Below are positions 8,397 to 17,106 of a DNA stretch of 64,000 nucleotides, piece after piece. Numbering within the stretch: the first letter of the stretch is position 1; each line of letters begins with the position of its first letter. The notes under the pieces are model-generated. The model was given only the letters and a program-made list of their open reading frames with translations, had not been told where the DNA came from and ran no database searches. Made by a program: the position numbers and the translations under genes. This DNA comes from Stutzerimonas stutzeri (lineage in GTDB: Bacteria > Pseudomonadota > Gammaproteobacteria > Pseudomonadales > Pseudomonadaceae). Location of the stretch: positions 1,511,231 to 1,575,230 of the forward strand of contig NZ_CP007441.1 in the NCBI RefSeq assembly GCF_000590475.1, read 5' to 3'.

Positions 8397-10064
8397 ATGC
8401 GTCCGTTTTTCTTTGTCACCGTTACCGTTTCGATTTTCATCAGCAGCCACGCCGCTCTCGGCGCCAACCTCGAAGGCGCGGCGGTTGCGGCGCCAGACAC
8501 CTACAGCGCCAAGGCCGCGGCAGGGGTCCTTAGCGCAGGTGGCAACGCGGTGGACGCGGCCGTGGCTACCGCTTTCACACTGGCGGTTACCTATCCGGAA
8601 GCCGGCAATATTGGCGGAGGGGGTTTCATGACCCTCTATGTGGAAGGCAAACCCTACTTTCTCGACTATCGCGAAGTCGCACCCAAGGGCGCCAGCAAGC
8701 GCATGTACCTTGATGACAGAGGAGAGGTTATCGAGAACCTAAGCCTGGTTGGCGCCAAGGCGGCTGGCGTTCCGGGAACGGTGTTGGGGCTGTGGGAAGC
8801 GCACCGGCGCTTCGGCACGTTGCCCTGGAGCGAACTGATTACGCCCGCGATTGGCTACGCGCGCGAAGGCTTCAAAGTGGCTGATCAGCAATTCCAGTAC
8901 CGCGAGGATGCTATCGGGCTGTTCAACGGTACGACGAACTTTGAATCGTATTTTGGTGCCATGAGCGCGGGGACCAATTTCCGTCAGCCGGAGCTGGCCG
9001 AAACGCTGGAGCGCATCGCCGACCAGGGCGCTGACGATTTCTACAAGGGCAAGACGGCCGATCTGCTAGTCGCACAGATGCAGCGTGACGGCGGGCTGAT
9101 CACCAAGAAAGACTTGGCCGACTACCGTACCAAGTGGCGCGAGCCGATGCGTATCGACTGGCGCGGCAAGAGCCTTTACACCGCTCCTCTACCCAGCTCA
9201 GGTGGCATTGCCCTGGCTCAGCTGATCGGTATCAAGGAGCAGCGTGCCGCCGATTTCAAGGACGTCACATTAAATTCGGCGCGCTATATCCATCTGCTCG
9301 CTGAAATCGAGAAGCGGGTATTCGCTGACCGTGCCGACTATCTCGGGGATCCGGATTTCTCCGATGTGCCGGTCGCACAACTGACCGCGCCGGACTATCT
9401 GATGCGACGCGCCGCCGAGATCAATCCAACGGCGATCTCGGCCACCGAGCAGGTTCGTCCAGGGCTGGAACCCCGGCAAACCACACATTTCTCCATCGTC
9501 GACGCCGACGGCAATGCGGTGAGTAATACCTATACCCTCAATTGGGATTTCGGCAGTGGGGTGGTGGTCCAGGGTGCGGGGTTCCTGCTCAATGACGAAA
9601 TGGACGATTTCAGCGCCAAGCCGGGCATCGCCAATGCGTTCGGCGTGGTGGGCAGCGACGCCAACGCCATCGAGCCGGGTAAGCGCATGCTGTCGTCGAT
9701 GAGCCCGAGCATCGTCGTCCAGGATGGACAGGTTAGCCTGGTGCTCGGCACACCCGGTGGCTCACGGATTTTCACCTCCATTTTTCAGGTGCTGAACAAC
9801 GTGTACGACTTCAACCTCCCGCTGGGTGAGGCCGTTTCGGCGCAACGCGTTCATCACCAGCTGCTGCCCAAGGACACCATTTACTACGACGCCTATGCGC
9901 CGCTCACAGGTGAGGTCGCGGATGAGTTGAAAGCGATGGGTTATGTCCTCGAGGATCAGGGCTGGTCGATGGGGGATATCCAGGCCATACGTGTGGACGG
10001 CAAGACACTGCAGACCGCATCAGATCCACGCGGCCGAGGCGTGGGTATGGTCATCAAACCATGA
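8397..10064 (+). CDS. ggt: Gamma-glutamyltranspeptidase, periplasmic
   Basis: Cleaves gamma-glutamyl bonds of glutathione and related peptides in the periplasm. The 555-residue precursor has a signal peptide (about 1-22, MRPFFF...ALGA). Self-cleavage would release the small subunit at Thr362 in TTHFSIVDADGNAV, matching the E. coli nucleophile motif TTHYS. The downstream PGGSRIF matches the family's GG oxyanion region. The large subunit is therefore about 23-361 and the small one 362-555. I start at ATG 8397 behind AGAAGGA; an upstream in-frame ATG at 8334 lacks a ribosome site and would bury the signal peptide. It stands alone. Confidence 0.95.
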   Translation: MRPFFFVTVTVSIFISSHAALGANLEGAAVAAPDTYSAKAAAGVLSAGGNAVDAAVATAFTLAVTYPEAGNIGGGGFMTLYVEGKPYFLDYREVAPKGASKRMYLDDRGEVIENLSLVGAKAAGVPGTVLGLWEAHRRFGTLPWSELITPAIGYAREGFKVADQQFQYREDAIGLFNGTTNFESYFGAMSAGTNFRQPELAETLERIADQGADDFYKGKTADLLVAQMQRDGGLITKKDLADYRTKWREPMRIDWRGKSLYTAPLPSSGGIALAQLIGIKEQRAADFKDVTLNSARYIHLLAEIEKRVFADRADYLGDPDFSDVPVAQLTAPDYLMRRAAEINPTAISATEQVRPGLEPRQTTHFSIVDADGNAVSNTYTLNWDFGSGVVVQGAGFLLNDEMDDFSAKPGIANAFGVVGSDANAIEPGKRMLSSMSPSIVVQDGQVSLVLGTPGGSRIFTSIFQVLNNVYDFNLPLGEAVSAQRVHHQLLPKDTIYYDAYAPLTGEVADELKAMGYVLEDQGWSMGDIQAIRVDGKTLQTASDPRGRGVGMVIKP

Positions 10065-10254
10065 TGGTGTGCTGATTAACTTGTTGCGTGCGGCCGAGCG
10101 CTGATGCGATCGGTCGCGTCCTGCGGAACGGTTCGGCCCCTGGCGCCGCTGTGATTGCGTACGCCAAATGCCTGCTTGCCGGCGCCTTTCGCGCAAGCCG
10201 GCACTGCCTGGTGTTCGCGCTGTCTGAGCAGTTCACACCGCACCGAGGCTTCCG

Positions 10255-10902
10255 ATGATCGAATGGCTGAAAGACAACCACCAGCTGATCTCGCTGATCA
10301 TTTCCGCCAGTACGCTGCTGGTATGGGTGTTCTACGCGCAGCTGTTACTGCTCAACTTCCGCCGCCAGCGCAAGCCGAGCCTTATCATCAATCGCGGCGC
10401 CGGCAAGGGGTTGAGCTCGCTTTGCCTGATATCGAACATGAGCGCCGAGCCTATGTTCATCAACCAGCTGGTGGTTTGCGTCGAAACGTCCAAGGGCTCT
10501 CTGGAACTGGATGTGACCGATATCTGGCAGAGCATTGACGACGAAGACAGCGCTTCGCCCGACCTGCCGATTCACCAGACTACCCATCAGGGCCCGCTGC
10601 GCAGTGGTGATTTCATTCACATCGGCACCTTTCAGGGCATGTTGCGCAGCGTTGCGCAGCGGCACGGGATCGAGTTGGACGGCCACAGACCCAGGGGCGA
10701 CTGGATATTCCATGTACTGGAAATCCGCGCGGTGGCGTTCTACGGTCCGGAGCGACACCCGCTTGGCGTTCTACGTCGCTTCCGCCTGGGTGATGCCGAT
10801 GGGGCGGATTGCGTTTTGATACCGGAAAGTCCCTTTACTCAACAGCTGCTATCGCGCCGTGATCGCCGGAAAGTACTTCGATGGCTAACCGAGTCCCTCT
10901 GA
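10255..10902 (+). CDS. Conserved hypothetical membrane-anchored protein
   Basis: I do not recognise the family. The 215-residue product has one N-terminal membrane segment (about residues 10-33, LISLIISASTLLVWVFYAQLLLL) followed directly by a basic stop (NFRRQRKPS). This predicts a single-pass inner-membrane anchor with a roughly 180-residue cytoplasmic domain. That domain looks beta-rich (SLCLISNMSAEPMFINQLVVCVET) and ends in a basic helix (LLSRRDRRKVLRWL). A GAGG ribosome site precedes ATG 10255. It is a single gene between ggt and the GMC oxidoreductase gene; neither neighbour suggests a role. Confidence 0.7.
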   Translation: MIEWLKDNHQLISLIISASTLLVWVFYAQLLLLNFRRQRKPSLIINRGAGKGLSSLCLISNMSAEPMFINQLVVCVETSKGSLELDVTDIWQSIDDEDSASPDLPIHQTTHQGPLRSGDFIHIGTFQGMLRSVAQRHGIELDGHRPRGDWIFHVLEIRAVAFYGPERHPLGVLRRFRLGDADGADCVLIPESPFTQQLLSRRDRRKVLRWLTESL

Positions 10903-11120
10903 TAAGCCGCTCGCAAAATGATGCGGGGTGCGTCTAGTTCGGTCATGTTGCCTGGGATGCCATGGAACTTAGGCGTCGCTTACCGGTCTCGTTAAGCTGG
11001 CCCTGTGGCCGATGGACAGCTCTCATTGGGGTGGCGTCTTGCGACGTGCAGCGAAGTTGCGCGATGTGTTGATCAGGCAGCTCGTCCGCGGACAAGCTGC
11101 GATATGGAAGGGTAGTTTGG

Positions 11121-12572
11121 GTGGAAATCAACCGCGTAAGCGCAAGGAATATCGACGAATCACAGTATGAGTTGGTGGTAATCGGGTCGGGTTTCGGGTC
11201 CAGCTTCTTTCTGACCGAAGCGTTGAAGCACATTACTGGGCGCGCCTTGATCATCGAGTGGGGCGATTTTCATCCCTGGGACTGGCAGATCCAGACCCAG
11301 AGCAGTTCGGCGATCACACCGGAATCCACCTACGATAATCGTGGCGAGAAGCCGTGGAACACCACCATTGCACTCGGCGGAGGCATGAACTGCTGGTACT
11401 CGCAGACGCCGCGATTGCACCCCAGCGATTTCGCCATCCGAAGTCGCTACGGCGTTGGCAACGATTGGCCGCTGAGCTACGACGAGCTGGAACCCTACTA
11501 CTGCCAGGCCGAGCAGATCATGTCCATTGCCGGTGACCCGGACATGGGCAAGGTGCTGCCACGCAGCCAGCCGTTCCCGCAGCCTCCGCACAAGGGCTCG
11601 TCTATCGACATGCTGATGAAGGAGGCGATGCCCGACCATCACTTCATCATGCCGACCGGGCGCGCACGGGTCGCGACCGGCACACGGGGCGTGTGCTGCG
11701 CCAATGCGACCTGCAATCTCTGCCCGATGAACGCCAAGTTCACTGCGCAGAATGGCCTGGCCGAGCTCTATAGCCATCCCAAGGTGGACGTCTGCTTGAA
11801 AGCCGAGGTACGTACGCTCGAATACCAAGGCAACACCATCAAAAGCGTGACGCTGCGTTCCGAGGGCGGCGAGTTCAAGGTGTTCGGCGATCTCTTTGTG
11901 CTTGGCGCCAATGCCATCCAGAGCCCGGCGATCCTGTTGCGCTCGGACATCGCCTTTGGCGAAACCGGTATGGGTCTGCATGAGCAGGTGGGGGCGAACG
12001 TCGAGGTGTATCTCGACGGTTTGGGCAACTTCGATGGCAGCACCATCACCACTGGCCTGAACTATTCCCTATATGACGGTGATTTCCGCAAGGATCACTC
12101 GGCTTGCCTGGTCTACTTCGAAAATCGTTGGCCCTACGGCCTGCGGCCCGAACGCGGACGCTGGAACGAGACTTTACCGTTGATGCTGGTTAGCGAAGAT
12201 CTGCCCAACGTGAAGAATCGGGTGATGATCGATCCGCAAAGCGGGCAGGCGATCATCGACTATCAAGGCGAGTCCGAGTACGGCATGAAGGGTGTCCAGT
12301 ACGGTCTGGACAGCCTGGAAAAGTTGCTCGCACCGCTGCCGGTCGAATCGATCAATTTCCGTGAGTGGCGCCTGACCGAGTCGCACGTCCAAGGCACGCT
12401 GCGTATGGGGCAGGTCGATGACGGGTCGGTGGTGGATGGCCAGATGCTGCATCACCAAATGAGAAACCTGGTGGTGGTGGGCACGGCAACCTACCCGAGC
12501 TGTTCGCCGGCCAATCCCAGCCTGACCGCCGCAGCCTTGTCCATTCGTGCCGCCGATCTGCTGTATAGCTAA
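11121..12572 (+). CDS. GMC-family FAD-dependent oxidoreductase with cysteine cluster
   Basis: A flavoprotein dehydrogenase of the GMC type (483 residues). The N-terminal Rossmann motif is VVIGSGFGSSF (about 19-29); the C-terminal FAD/catalytic region has SHVQGTLRMG and SCSPANPSLTAAAL. A cysteine cluster, CCANATCNLC at residues 192-201, resembles the one that binds an Fe-S cluster in bacterial FAD glucose dehydrogenase catalytic subunits. The small protein encoded 8 nt downstream looks like the matching Tat-exported subunit, so this is probably the catalytic half of an exported two-subunit dehydrogenase. No cytochrome gene follows. The start is GTG 11121 with GGAAGGG upstream. The substrate is unknown. 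Confidence 0.85.
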   Translation: MEINRVSARNIDESQYELVVIGSGFGSSFFLTEALKHITGRALIIEWGDFHPWDWQIQTQSSSAITPESTYDNRGEKPWNTTIALGGGMNCWYSQTPRLHPSDFAIRSRYGVGNDWPLSYDELEPYYCQAEQIMSIAGDPDMGKVLPRSQPFPQPPHKGSSIDMLMKEAMPDHHFIMPTGRARVATGTRGVCCANATCNLCPMNAKFTAQNGLAELYSHPKVDVCLKAEVRTLEYQGNTIKSVTLRSEGGEFKVFGDLFVLGANAIQSPAILLRSDIAFGETGMGLHEQVGANVEVYLDGLGNFDGSTITTGLNYSLYDGDFRKDHSACLVYFENRWPYGLRPERGRWNETLPLMLVSEDLPNVKNRVMIDPQSGQAIIDYQGESEYGMKGVQYGLDSLEKLLAPLPVESINFREWRLTESHVQGTLRMGQVDDGSVVDGQMLHHQMRNLVVVGTATYPSCSPANPSLTAAALSIRAADLLYS

Positions 12573-12580
12573 GGATGCCT

Positions 12581-13000
12581 ATGAAGCGTCGTACATTGTT
12601 GCTTTCATCCGCCGCCACGCTTGGCTTCGCGGCGGTCGGCTCGGCCGCCTGGATCTACGAGGACCGTCAGGTGTTCATCCCCGGACTGCTGCGCCAGCTC
12701 GTGGGCGATTTCCAAATGAGCGCCGAGGATCAGCGAAAATTCGTCGATGCATTGGCCGGACACTATGGTTCAAAGAAGCTTGCGGCGCTGATGGGGTTGT
12801 ACAAGATTCGTCAGGAAACCGGTGTCGGCAGTGCCTACACTGATCTTCGGGTGGATAACTTCGAGCGTCGGTTGCTGACAGACTTCATGGTCTCGACCGA
12901 TTATCTGCGCCATCAGCACGAGCCCAGTCCGACGGTGTCTTTCTTGGGTTACCGCCTGCCCTGTAGCAACCCCTATGCGCGGTTCGACGGGCTGGCCTGA
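12581..13000 (+). CDS. Small Tat-exported dehydrogenase subunit (gluconate 2-dehydrogenase subunit 3-like)
   Basis: A 139-residue protein with a twin-arginine-like N-terminus (MKRRTLLLSSAATLGFAAVGSAAW). The rest is a helical domain with the pattern of small subunits of GMC dehydrogenases, including a C-terminal NPYARFDGL. Such subunits carry the folded flavoprotein through the Tat pathway and aid its maturation. I start at ATG 12581, 6 nt after the AAGG made by the preceding stop region; ATG 12575 is also in frame. Tight spacing to the GMC gene supports a partnership. The family call rests on context and pattern and is less certain than for the longer homologue at 27055. Confidence 0.65.
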   Translation: MKRRTLLLSSAATLGFAAVGSAAWIYEDRQVFIPGLLRQLVGDFQMSAEDQRKFVDALAGHYGSKKLAALMGLYKIRQETGVGSAYTDLRVDNFERRLLTDFMVSTDYLRHQHEPSPTVSFLGYRLPCSNPYARFDGLA

Positions 13001-13067
13001 CTAGATCGCCAAGGGGCTATTTCGCGGCAAGTCCGCGCCCTGGTGATCCGCTCCAGGAGGCAAGCCC

Positions 13068-14069
13068 ATGCGTATCGCGGTATTCAGCACCAAACCCTAC
13101 GACCGCCGGTTTCTCGATCAGGCCAACCAAGCGCACCGGCATGAGCTGGTCTACTTCGACCCACAACTGACGGTGGCGACAGCGCCGCTGGCGGCGGGCT
13201 ACAGAGGGATCTGCGCCTTCGTCAATGACAGGCTCGACGCCGAAGTGTTGCAACTGCTGCGGGCCAGCGGCACCGAGTTGATCGCCCTGCGCTGCGCTGG
13301 TTTCAACAACGTCGATCTGGTCGAAGCAGAACGGCTCGGCATCACCGTTGCGAGAGTCCCGGCCTATTCGCCGCATGCCGTGGCGGAGCACGCAGTCGCG
13401 TTGTTGCTGAGCCTGAACCGCATGACCTTTCGGGCCTATAACCGTGTGCGTGAGGGCAATTTTGCGCTCGATGGGCTGCTGGGTTTCGATCTCTACGGCA
13501 AGACCGTCGGCGTAGTCGGTACCGGCAAGATCGGGCTGATCTTCGCCAAGATCATGCACGGCTTCGGCTGCAAGGTGCTGGCTAGCGATCCCTTCCCAGA
13601 TGCCGCGGCCAAGGCGTTTGTGCGCTACGTGCCGCTGGATACCCTGCTGGCTGACGCCGATATCATCTCGCTGCATTGTCCGCTAACCACGGAAACCCAT
13701 CACCTGATCGATGCACGGGCGATTGCGCGGATGAAGGATGGCGTCGTGCTGATTAATACCGGCCGCGGGCGGGTAGTGGATACCAAGGCAATCATCGACG
13801 CGCTCAAGAGCGGCAAAATCGGTCGGTTGGGACTGGACGTGTACGAGGAGGAGGAGCAGCTGTTCTTTCAGGACCTGTCCCAGCGCATCATCAGCGATGA
13901 CCAATTCATGCGTCTCACGACTTTCCCCAACGTGCTGATCACCGGCCACCAGGCGTTTTTCACCGCCGAGGCGTTGACCAATATTGCTGAAACCACGCTC
14001 AGCAATATCTGCGCGTTCGAAAGCGGCACTGGCGCGCTTCAGCGAGTCACGGTCGACAGGCGGGTGTGA
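13068..14069 (+). CDS. ldhA: D-2-hydroxyacid dehydrogenase (LdhA-like D-lactate dehydrogenase)
   Basis: An NAD-dependent D-isomer 2-hydroxyacid dehydrogenase of 333 residues, closest in pattern to fermentative D-lactate dehydrogenase. It has VVGTGKIG for NAD binding, INTGRGR with the substrate-binding arginine, the DVYEEEEQLFF acidic stretch with catalytic Glu, and GHQAFFT with the catalytic histidine. PAYSPHAVAEHAV is characteristic of the LdhA subgroup. An AGGAG ribosome site precedes ATG 13068. It lies 67 nt after the GMC/small-subunit pair on the same strand and may share a transcript. It would interconvert pyruvate (or a related 2-ketoacid) and the D-hydroxyacid. Confidence 0.85.
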   Translation: MRIAVFSTKPYDRRFLDQANQAHRHELVYFDPQLTVATAPLAAGYRGICAFVNDRLDAEVLQLLRASGTELIALRCAGFNNVDLVEAERLGITVARVPAYSPHAVAEHAVALLLSLNRMTFRAYNRVREGNFALDGLLGFDLYGKTVGVVGTGKIGLIFAKIMHGFGCKVLASDPFPDAAAKAFVRYVPLDTLLADADIISLHCPLTTETHHLIDARAIARMKDGVVLINTGRGRVVDTKAIIDALKSGKIGRLGLDVYEEEEQLFFQDLSQRIISDDQFMRLTTFPNVLITGHQAFFTAEALTNIAETTLSNICAFESGTGALQRVTVDRRV

Positions 14070-14084
14070 ACGGCCGCGCGCTGG

Positions 14085-15113
14085 CTATTCGAACAACTGA
14101 CGCAGGCCGCTGGGCGCCAGGCCCGTCCAGCGCTTGAAGGAACGGCGGAAGTTGGTGGTGTCGTTGAAGCGCAGGTAGTTCGCCACCTCTTCATTGCTGT
14201 AGCTCTTCATCTGGTAGAGATACAGGGCCACATGCTTGCGCACCTGATCCAGTTGCTCTTGAAAGCCCGTGCCGTGCTTGTGCAACTTGCGCTTGAGCGA
14301 GGCGGGGCTCATGTCGAATGCCTGGGCGACCCGTTCCAGGTTCAGCGGCTCGCGGACGTTGGCATAGAGGTGGTCGTAGAGCTGATCGATGAAGCTGCTG
14401 CTCCAGCCGAGGCTATCCAGTTGCAGGCAGCTCGCCTGATGCGCGACCTGGCCCGCCGTGGCAGAGGTATTGGGCCAGGGTTTGTGCAAGTATTCGCGCG
14501 GCAGGCTCATCATCGTCATCTGGCTGTCGAACGCCAGTTGCTCACCCAGATGCACCCAGTACTGCTCGACATGGCGCGGCTGCGGATAAGCGATATGGAA
14601 GCGCCACGGCAAACGGTCGCCTGACAGCCGTTTGCTCATCGCTACCACGGCGGTCAGGCTGGCTTCGGTGAGGAATTGCTTCTGCTCAGGCGCACCGCAG
14701 CTATCGGTCCAGTACAGATAGGCCTGGTGGTCATCGAGCAGCAGACGCGGCGTCAGCAGCGGGCTCAGCAGCGCTCGGAAGTGCTGCAACTGCTCCAGCG
14801 CCTGAAGCAGGGTGCTGGAATGAGTCAGCGCATGACTGACTTCACCGTAGTGACCGGGTAGCAGCCGCTGACCGAGTAGAAAACTGCTGTCGTCGGCATC
14901 CAGCAAGCGCCTTGCGTTGGCGATCAGCGTCAGTGCTTGTTGCGCACTGATACGCGCCTGGCCGCTGGCGACGTCCTCGTAGAACAGGCCGGTGCCACGT
15001 AGCAGCTGATGGCTATCGATGCCGCGCGACAGGGCCAGATCGATCAGCACGGCAGGCTGGTGATGAGCCGCGATGAAGCGCGTGTCGCATTCGTATGCGG
15101 GAGCCATGGCCAT
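14085..15113 (-). CDS. AraC-family transcriptional regulator
   Basis: A 342-residue regulator. The C-terminal AraC/XylS DNA-binding domain (about 240-340) shows both helix-turn-helix units: LERVAQAFDMSPASLKRKLHKHG and EVANYLRFNDTTNFRRSFKRWTGLAPS. The N-terminal 200 residues match the arabinose-binding-like domain of OruR/ArgR-type regulators, which sense small metabolites. It begins 3 nt after the stop of the upstream GGDEF-domain gene on the same strand, implying cotranscription. The convergent ldhA-like gene ends 15 nt away. The ligand and target promoters cannot be read from sequence. Confidence 0.88.
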   Translation of the reverse strand: MAMAPAYECDTRFIAAHHQPAVLIDLALSRGIDSHQLLRGTGLFYEDVASGQARISAQQALTLIANARRLLDADDSSFLLGQRLLPGHYGEVSHALTHSSTLLQALEQLQHFRALLSPLLTPRLLLDDHQAYLYWTDSCGAPEQKQFLTEASLTAVVAMSKRLSGDRLPWRFHIAYPQPRHVEQYWVHLGEQLAFDSQMTMMSLPREYLHKPWPNTSATAGQVAHQASCLQLDSLGWSSSFIDQLYDHLYANVREPLNLERVAQAFDMSPASLKRKLHKHGTGFQEQLDQVRKHVALYLYQMKSYSNEEVANYLRFNDTTNFRRSFKRWTGLAPSGLRQLFE

Positions 15114-15116
15114 TCC

Positions 15117-16031
15117 TCAGGCGCAGCGCGGCAATTGTTGCTTGGTTTTGGCCAGGCTCAGGTTGAGGCGCTTGAGCAATTGTTCGGCGTCGTCGTCGAA
15201 AGCCATTACGGTGGCGGTGCTGGCGCACAGATGCACCCGCTCGCCATGCTGCTCGGTCTTGTGTGCGAGGCTGGCGACCGCCTGTTGCAGCTCGCTGGCG
15301 ATCAATCGGGCCTGGGCTTCACCGGTATTGGGCAGTACCGCAACGAAGCGGTCACCGGCCAAGCGGCAGAGCAAATCCTGGCGCCGCAGGTTGAGCAAAA
15401 GCAGTTGCGCCATGGCCTGCAACACCGCGTCACCTTCGGCCTGACCGTAGCGCTGGTTGATGGCGTTGAATTCGTCCAGGTCCACTGTTACCAGCGACAG
15501 CGGTTGTTGCTCCGATTGCGCCTGTGCCAGGGCCAGCTGCACCTGTTGGCGGAGGTATTCGGCGGCGCCCAGCGGCGTGAGCTTGTCGAACAGGCGGTGC
15601 TCGCGAAAGCCTTTCTCGCGCTTGCTCATTTGCTGGCTGATGGCGCGCTGTTCCTGATTCAGGTGATAGATGCCCAGTGTCAGTACCAGCAGGCCGATCG
15701 GCATCGGAGCGGTCTCCAGCCAGTTGTCCCAGACGGCCAACTCCGGCAGGTGGATGAATTCATCCAGCGTGTCCATCCACCAGGAAAAGAACACGCAGCA
15801 AAGGCCCAGGGCGAGCAGCCGCGTCACCCGACCTGCCGGACGGCTGTGCAGCAGCATGATCAGCCAGGCGAGGGCGAGGACGGCACAGCCACCTTCACCG
15901 GCGACGTCCATCCAGTTGATCTCGGCCCAGGTCTTGATCTGGCCGGTGGCGAGGTACACCTGCAGGCCGAAATTGGCCGCGAAGGCGAGGCCGAGCAGGG
16001 TGAGGGTGTGGAGTTTGAGCAGAGATTTCAT
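15117..16031 (-). CDS. Membrane protein with degenerate GGDEF domain
   Basis: A 304-residue protein with about four N-terminal membrane segments (about 8-28, 40-60, 70-90, 105-125) and a C-terminal GGDEF-type domain (about 145-300). The active-site signature reads AGDRF (residues 225-229) instead of GG(D/E)EF. The first glycine and the catalytic acidic residue are lost, so diguanylate cyclase activity is unlikely, although LVTVDLDEFNAINQRYG is well preserved. It may act as a GTP or c-di-GMP sensor, or through dimerisation. I start at ATG 16031, preceded by ACGGAG; an in-frame start at 16073 lacks a good site. It is cotranscribed with the downstream AraC regulator gene. Confidence 0.85.
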   Translation of the reverse strand: MKSLLKLHTLTLLGLAFAANFGLQVYLATGQIKTWAEINWMDVAGEGGCAVLALAWLIMLLHSRPAGRVTRLLALGLCCVFFSWWMDTLDEFIHLPELAVWDNWLETAPMPIGLLVLTLGIYHLNQEQRAISQQMSKREKGFREHRLFDKLTPLGAAEYLRQQVQLALAQAQSEQQPLSLVTVDLDEFNAINQRYGQAEGDAVLQAMAQLLLLNLRRQDLLCRLAGDRFVAVLPNTGEAQARLIASELQQAVASLAHKTEQHGERVHLCASTATVMAFDDDAEQLLKRLNLSLAKTKQQLPRCA

Positions 16032-16190
16032 CGGGGTCTCCGTGGCGAGGTCGCGCCAGTGCGTGAGGGGCACGGAAACAGATGAATGTGACGGTTGGAT
16101 GAATGGGGTGGGGGTTGAATTGGCTCAGGGATTTTTATGGTGTTGTTCGTGTTTTTGTGTGAGGCGGGTTTGAGAGTTGACTGAAGGCTT

Positions 16191-16806
16191 GGTTTCGCCC
16201 TGCTGGGCGAGTCACTTTTTCCAAACGCGGAAAAAGTAACCAAAAACGCTTTGCCCCTGCATCCGGCCCTGCGCTTCGCTTCGGGTTCGTTCGCTCCATC
16301 GTCGCTTCAGGGGTCGGCTTACAAGGGCCATCCATGGCCCTTTAAGCCTTTCGCCGCATCCATGCGGCTCAACCCCTTACGCAACGATTCCACTCACCCT
16401 TCTGATGGGGCATTCGGTGTCGTCTGTTGGTCTGTGCCAGAGATCAAAAGCCTAAGCGTTGTTGGGTGGGCTTCATAACGTAGGATGGGCGAAGCCCATC
16501 GCAACAGCTTGATGGGTTGCACCCATCCTACGAGACGCGGGGCGCTTTGCTTCTTTGCTGACAAGCGAACCATCAGACACCGCCGGACGCCCCATCAGGA
16601 GGCCGAATGGAATCGCTGCGTAGAGGGGCGAGCGGCATGGATGCCGCGAGAGCCGTGAAGGGCCATGGATGGCCCTTACGCGGCGACCCTCGGAGCGGCG
16701 ATGGAGTGAGGGACGTCGAGCGCAGCGAGATCCGGATGCAGGGGCAAGACTTTTTGGTTACTTTTTCGGCGTTTGGAAAAAGTGACTCGCCCAGCAGGGC
16801 GAAACC
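16191..16806. repeat. Long imperfect inverted repeat (about 240-bp arms) with nested palindrome
   Basis: The left arm starts at 16191 and the right arm ends at 16806, in opposite orientation. The outer 38 bases are identical. Similarity then continues with small changes for about 240 bp per arm, including shared GGGCCATCCATGGCCC cores. The centre holds a second palindrome: 11-bp arms CGTAGGATGGG (16479-16489) and CCCATCCTACG (16522-16532). There is no transposase and no supported gene. It resembles dispersed intergenic repeats of pseudomonads rather than an insertion sequence. Confidence 0.8.
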
Positions 16807-17106
16807 AGCATCTCAGACCGTACTGAAACGGGCAGCGGCACGGAGCTTCTTGATAGGACCAAACGACCCTTGAGCGAACCTTGCGTGCAGGGCCGGATGC
16901 AGTGGCAATCGTTCTTGACCACGCTGAAACAGGCAGCGGAACGAATCAGAACAGGTCATATCGGCTCATTCCCCACCCGAAACCACCCCAACAAACCCAC
17001 TCTGGTGCCCCAACACCAACCCCTGTCACAGAACCGCCATATCCCCCACTTACCGTCCGCTGCAGTTCCGGGATGGACCCGGTAAACAGCGTTCAGGGGA
17101 TTGTTC
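16807..17106. other. Non-coding leader between inverted repeat and TonB-dependent receptor
   Basis: No gene is supported. Two diverged copies of a motif (CTGAAACGGGCAGCGG near 16822, CTGAAACAGGCAGCGG near 16923) lie about 100 bp apart. The promoter-proximal end holds the Pho-box-like site listed separately and an AGGGGA ribosome site for the receptor gene. Confidence 0.5.
17023..17040 (+). promoter_or_regulatory. Pho-box-like site upstream of the phytase/receptor cluster
   Basis: CTGTCACAGAACCGCCAT matches the PhoB half-site pair CTGTCAT-N4-CTGTCAT at 11 of 14 specified bases with correct 11-bp phasing. It lies 66 bp before the receptor start, a suitable position for activation under phosphate starvation. 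It is predicted by eye only. Confidence 0.5.

Noticed and set aside
16251..16873. Short open frames inside the inverted repeat
   Set aside because: They are produced by the repeat sequence itself and lack ribosome sites and recognisable domains.
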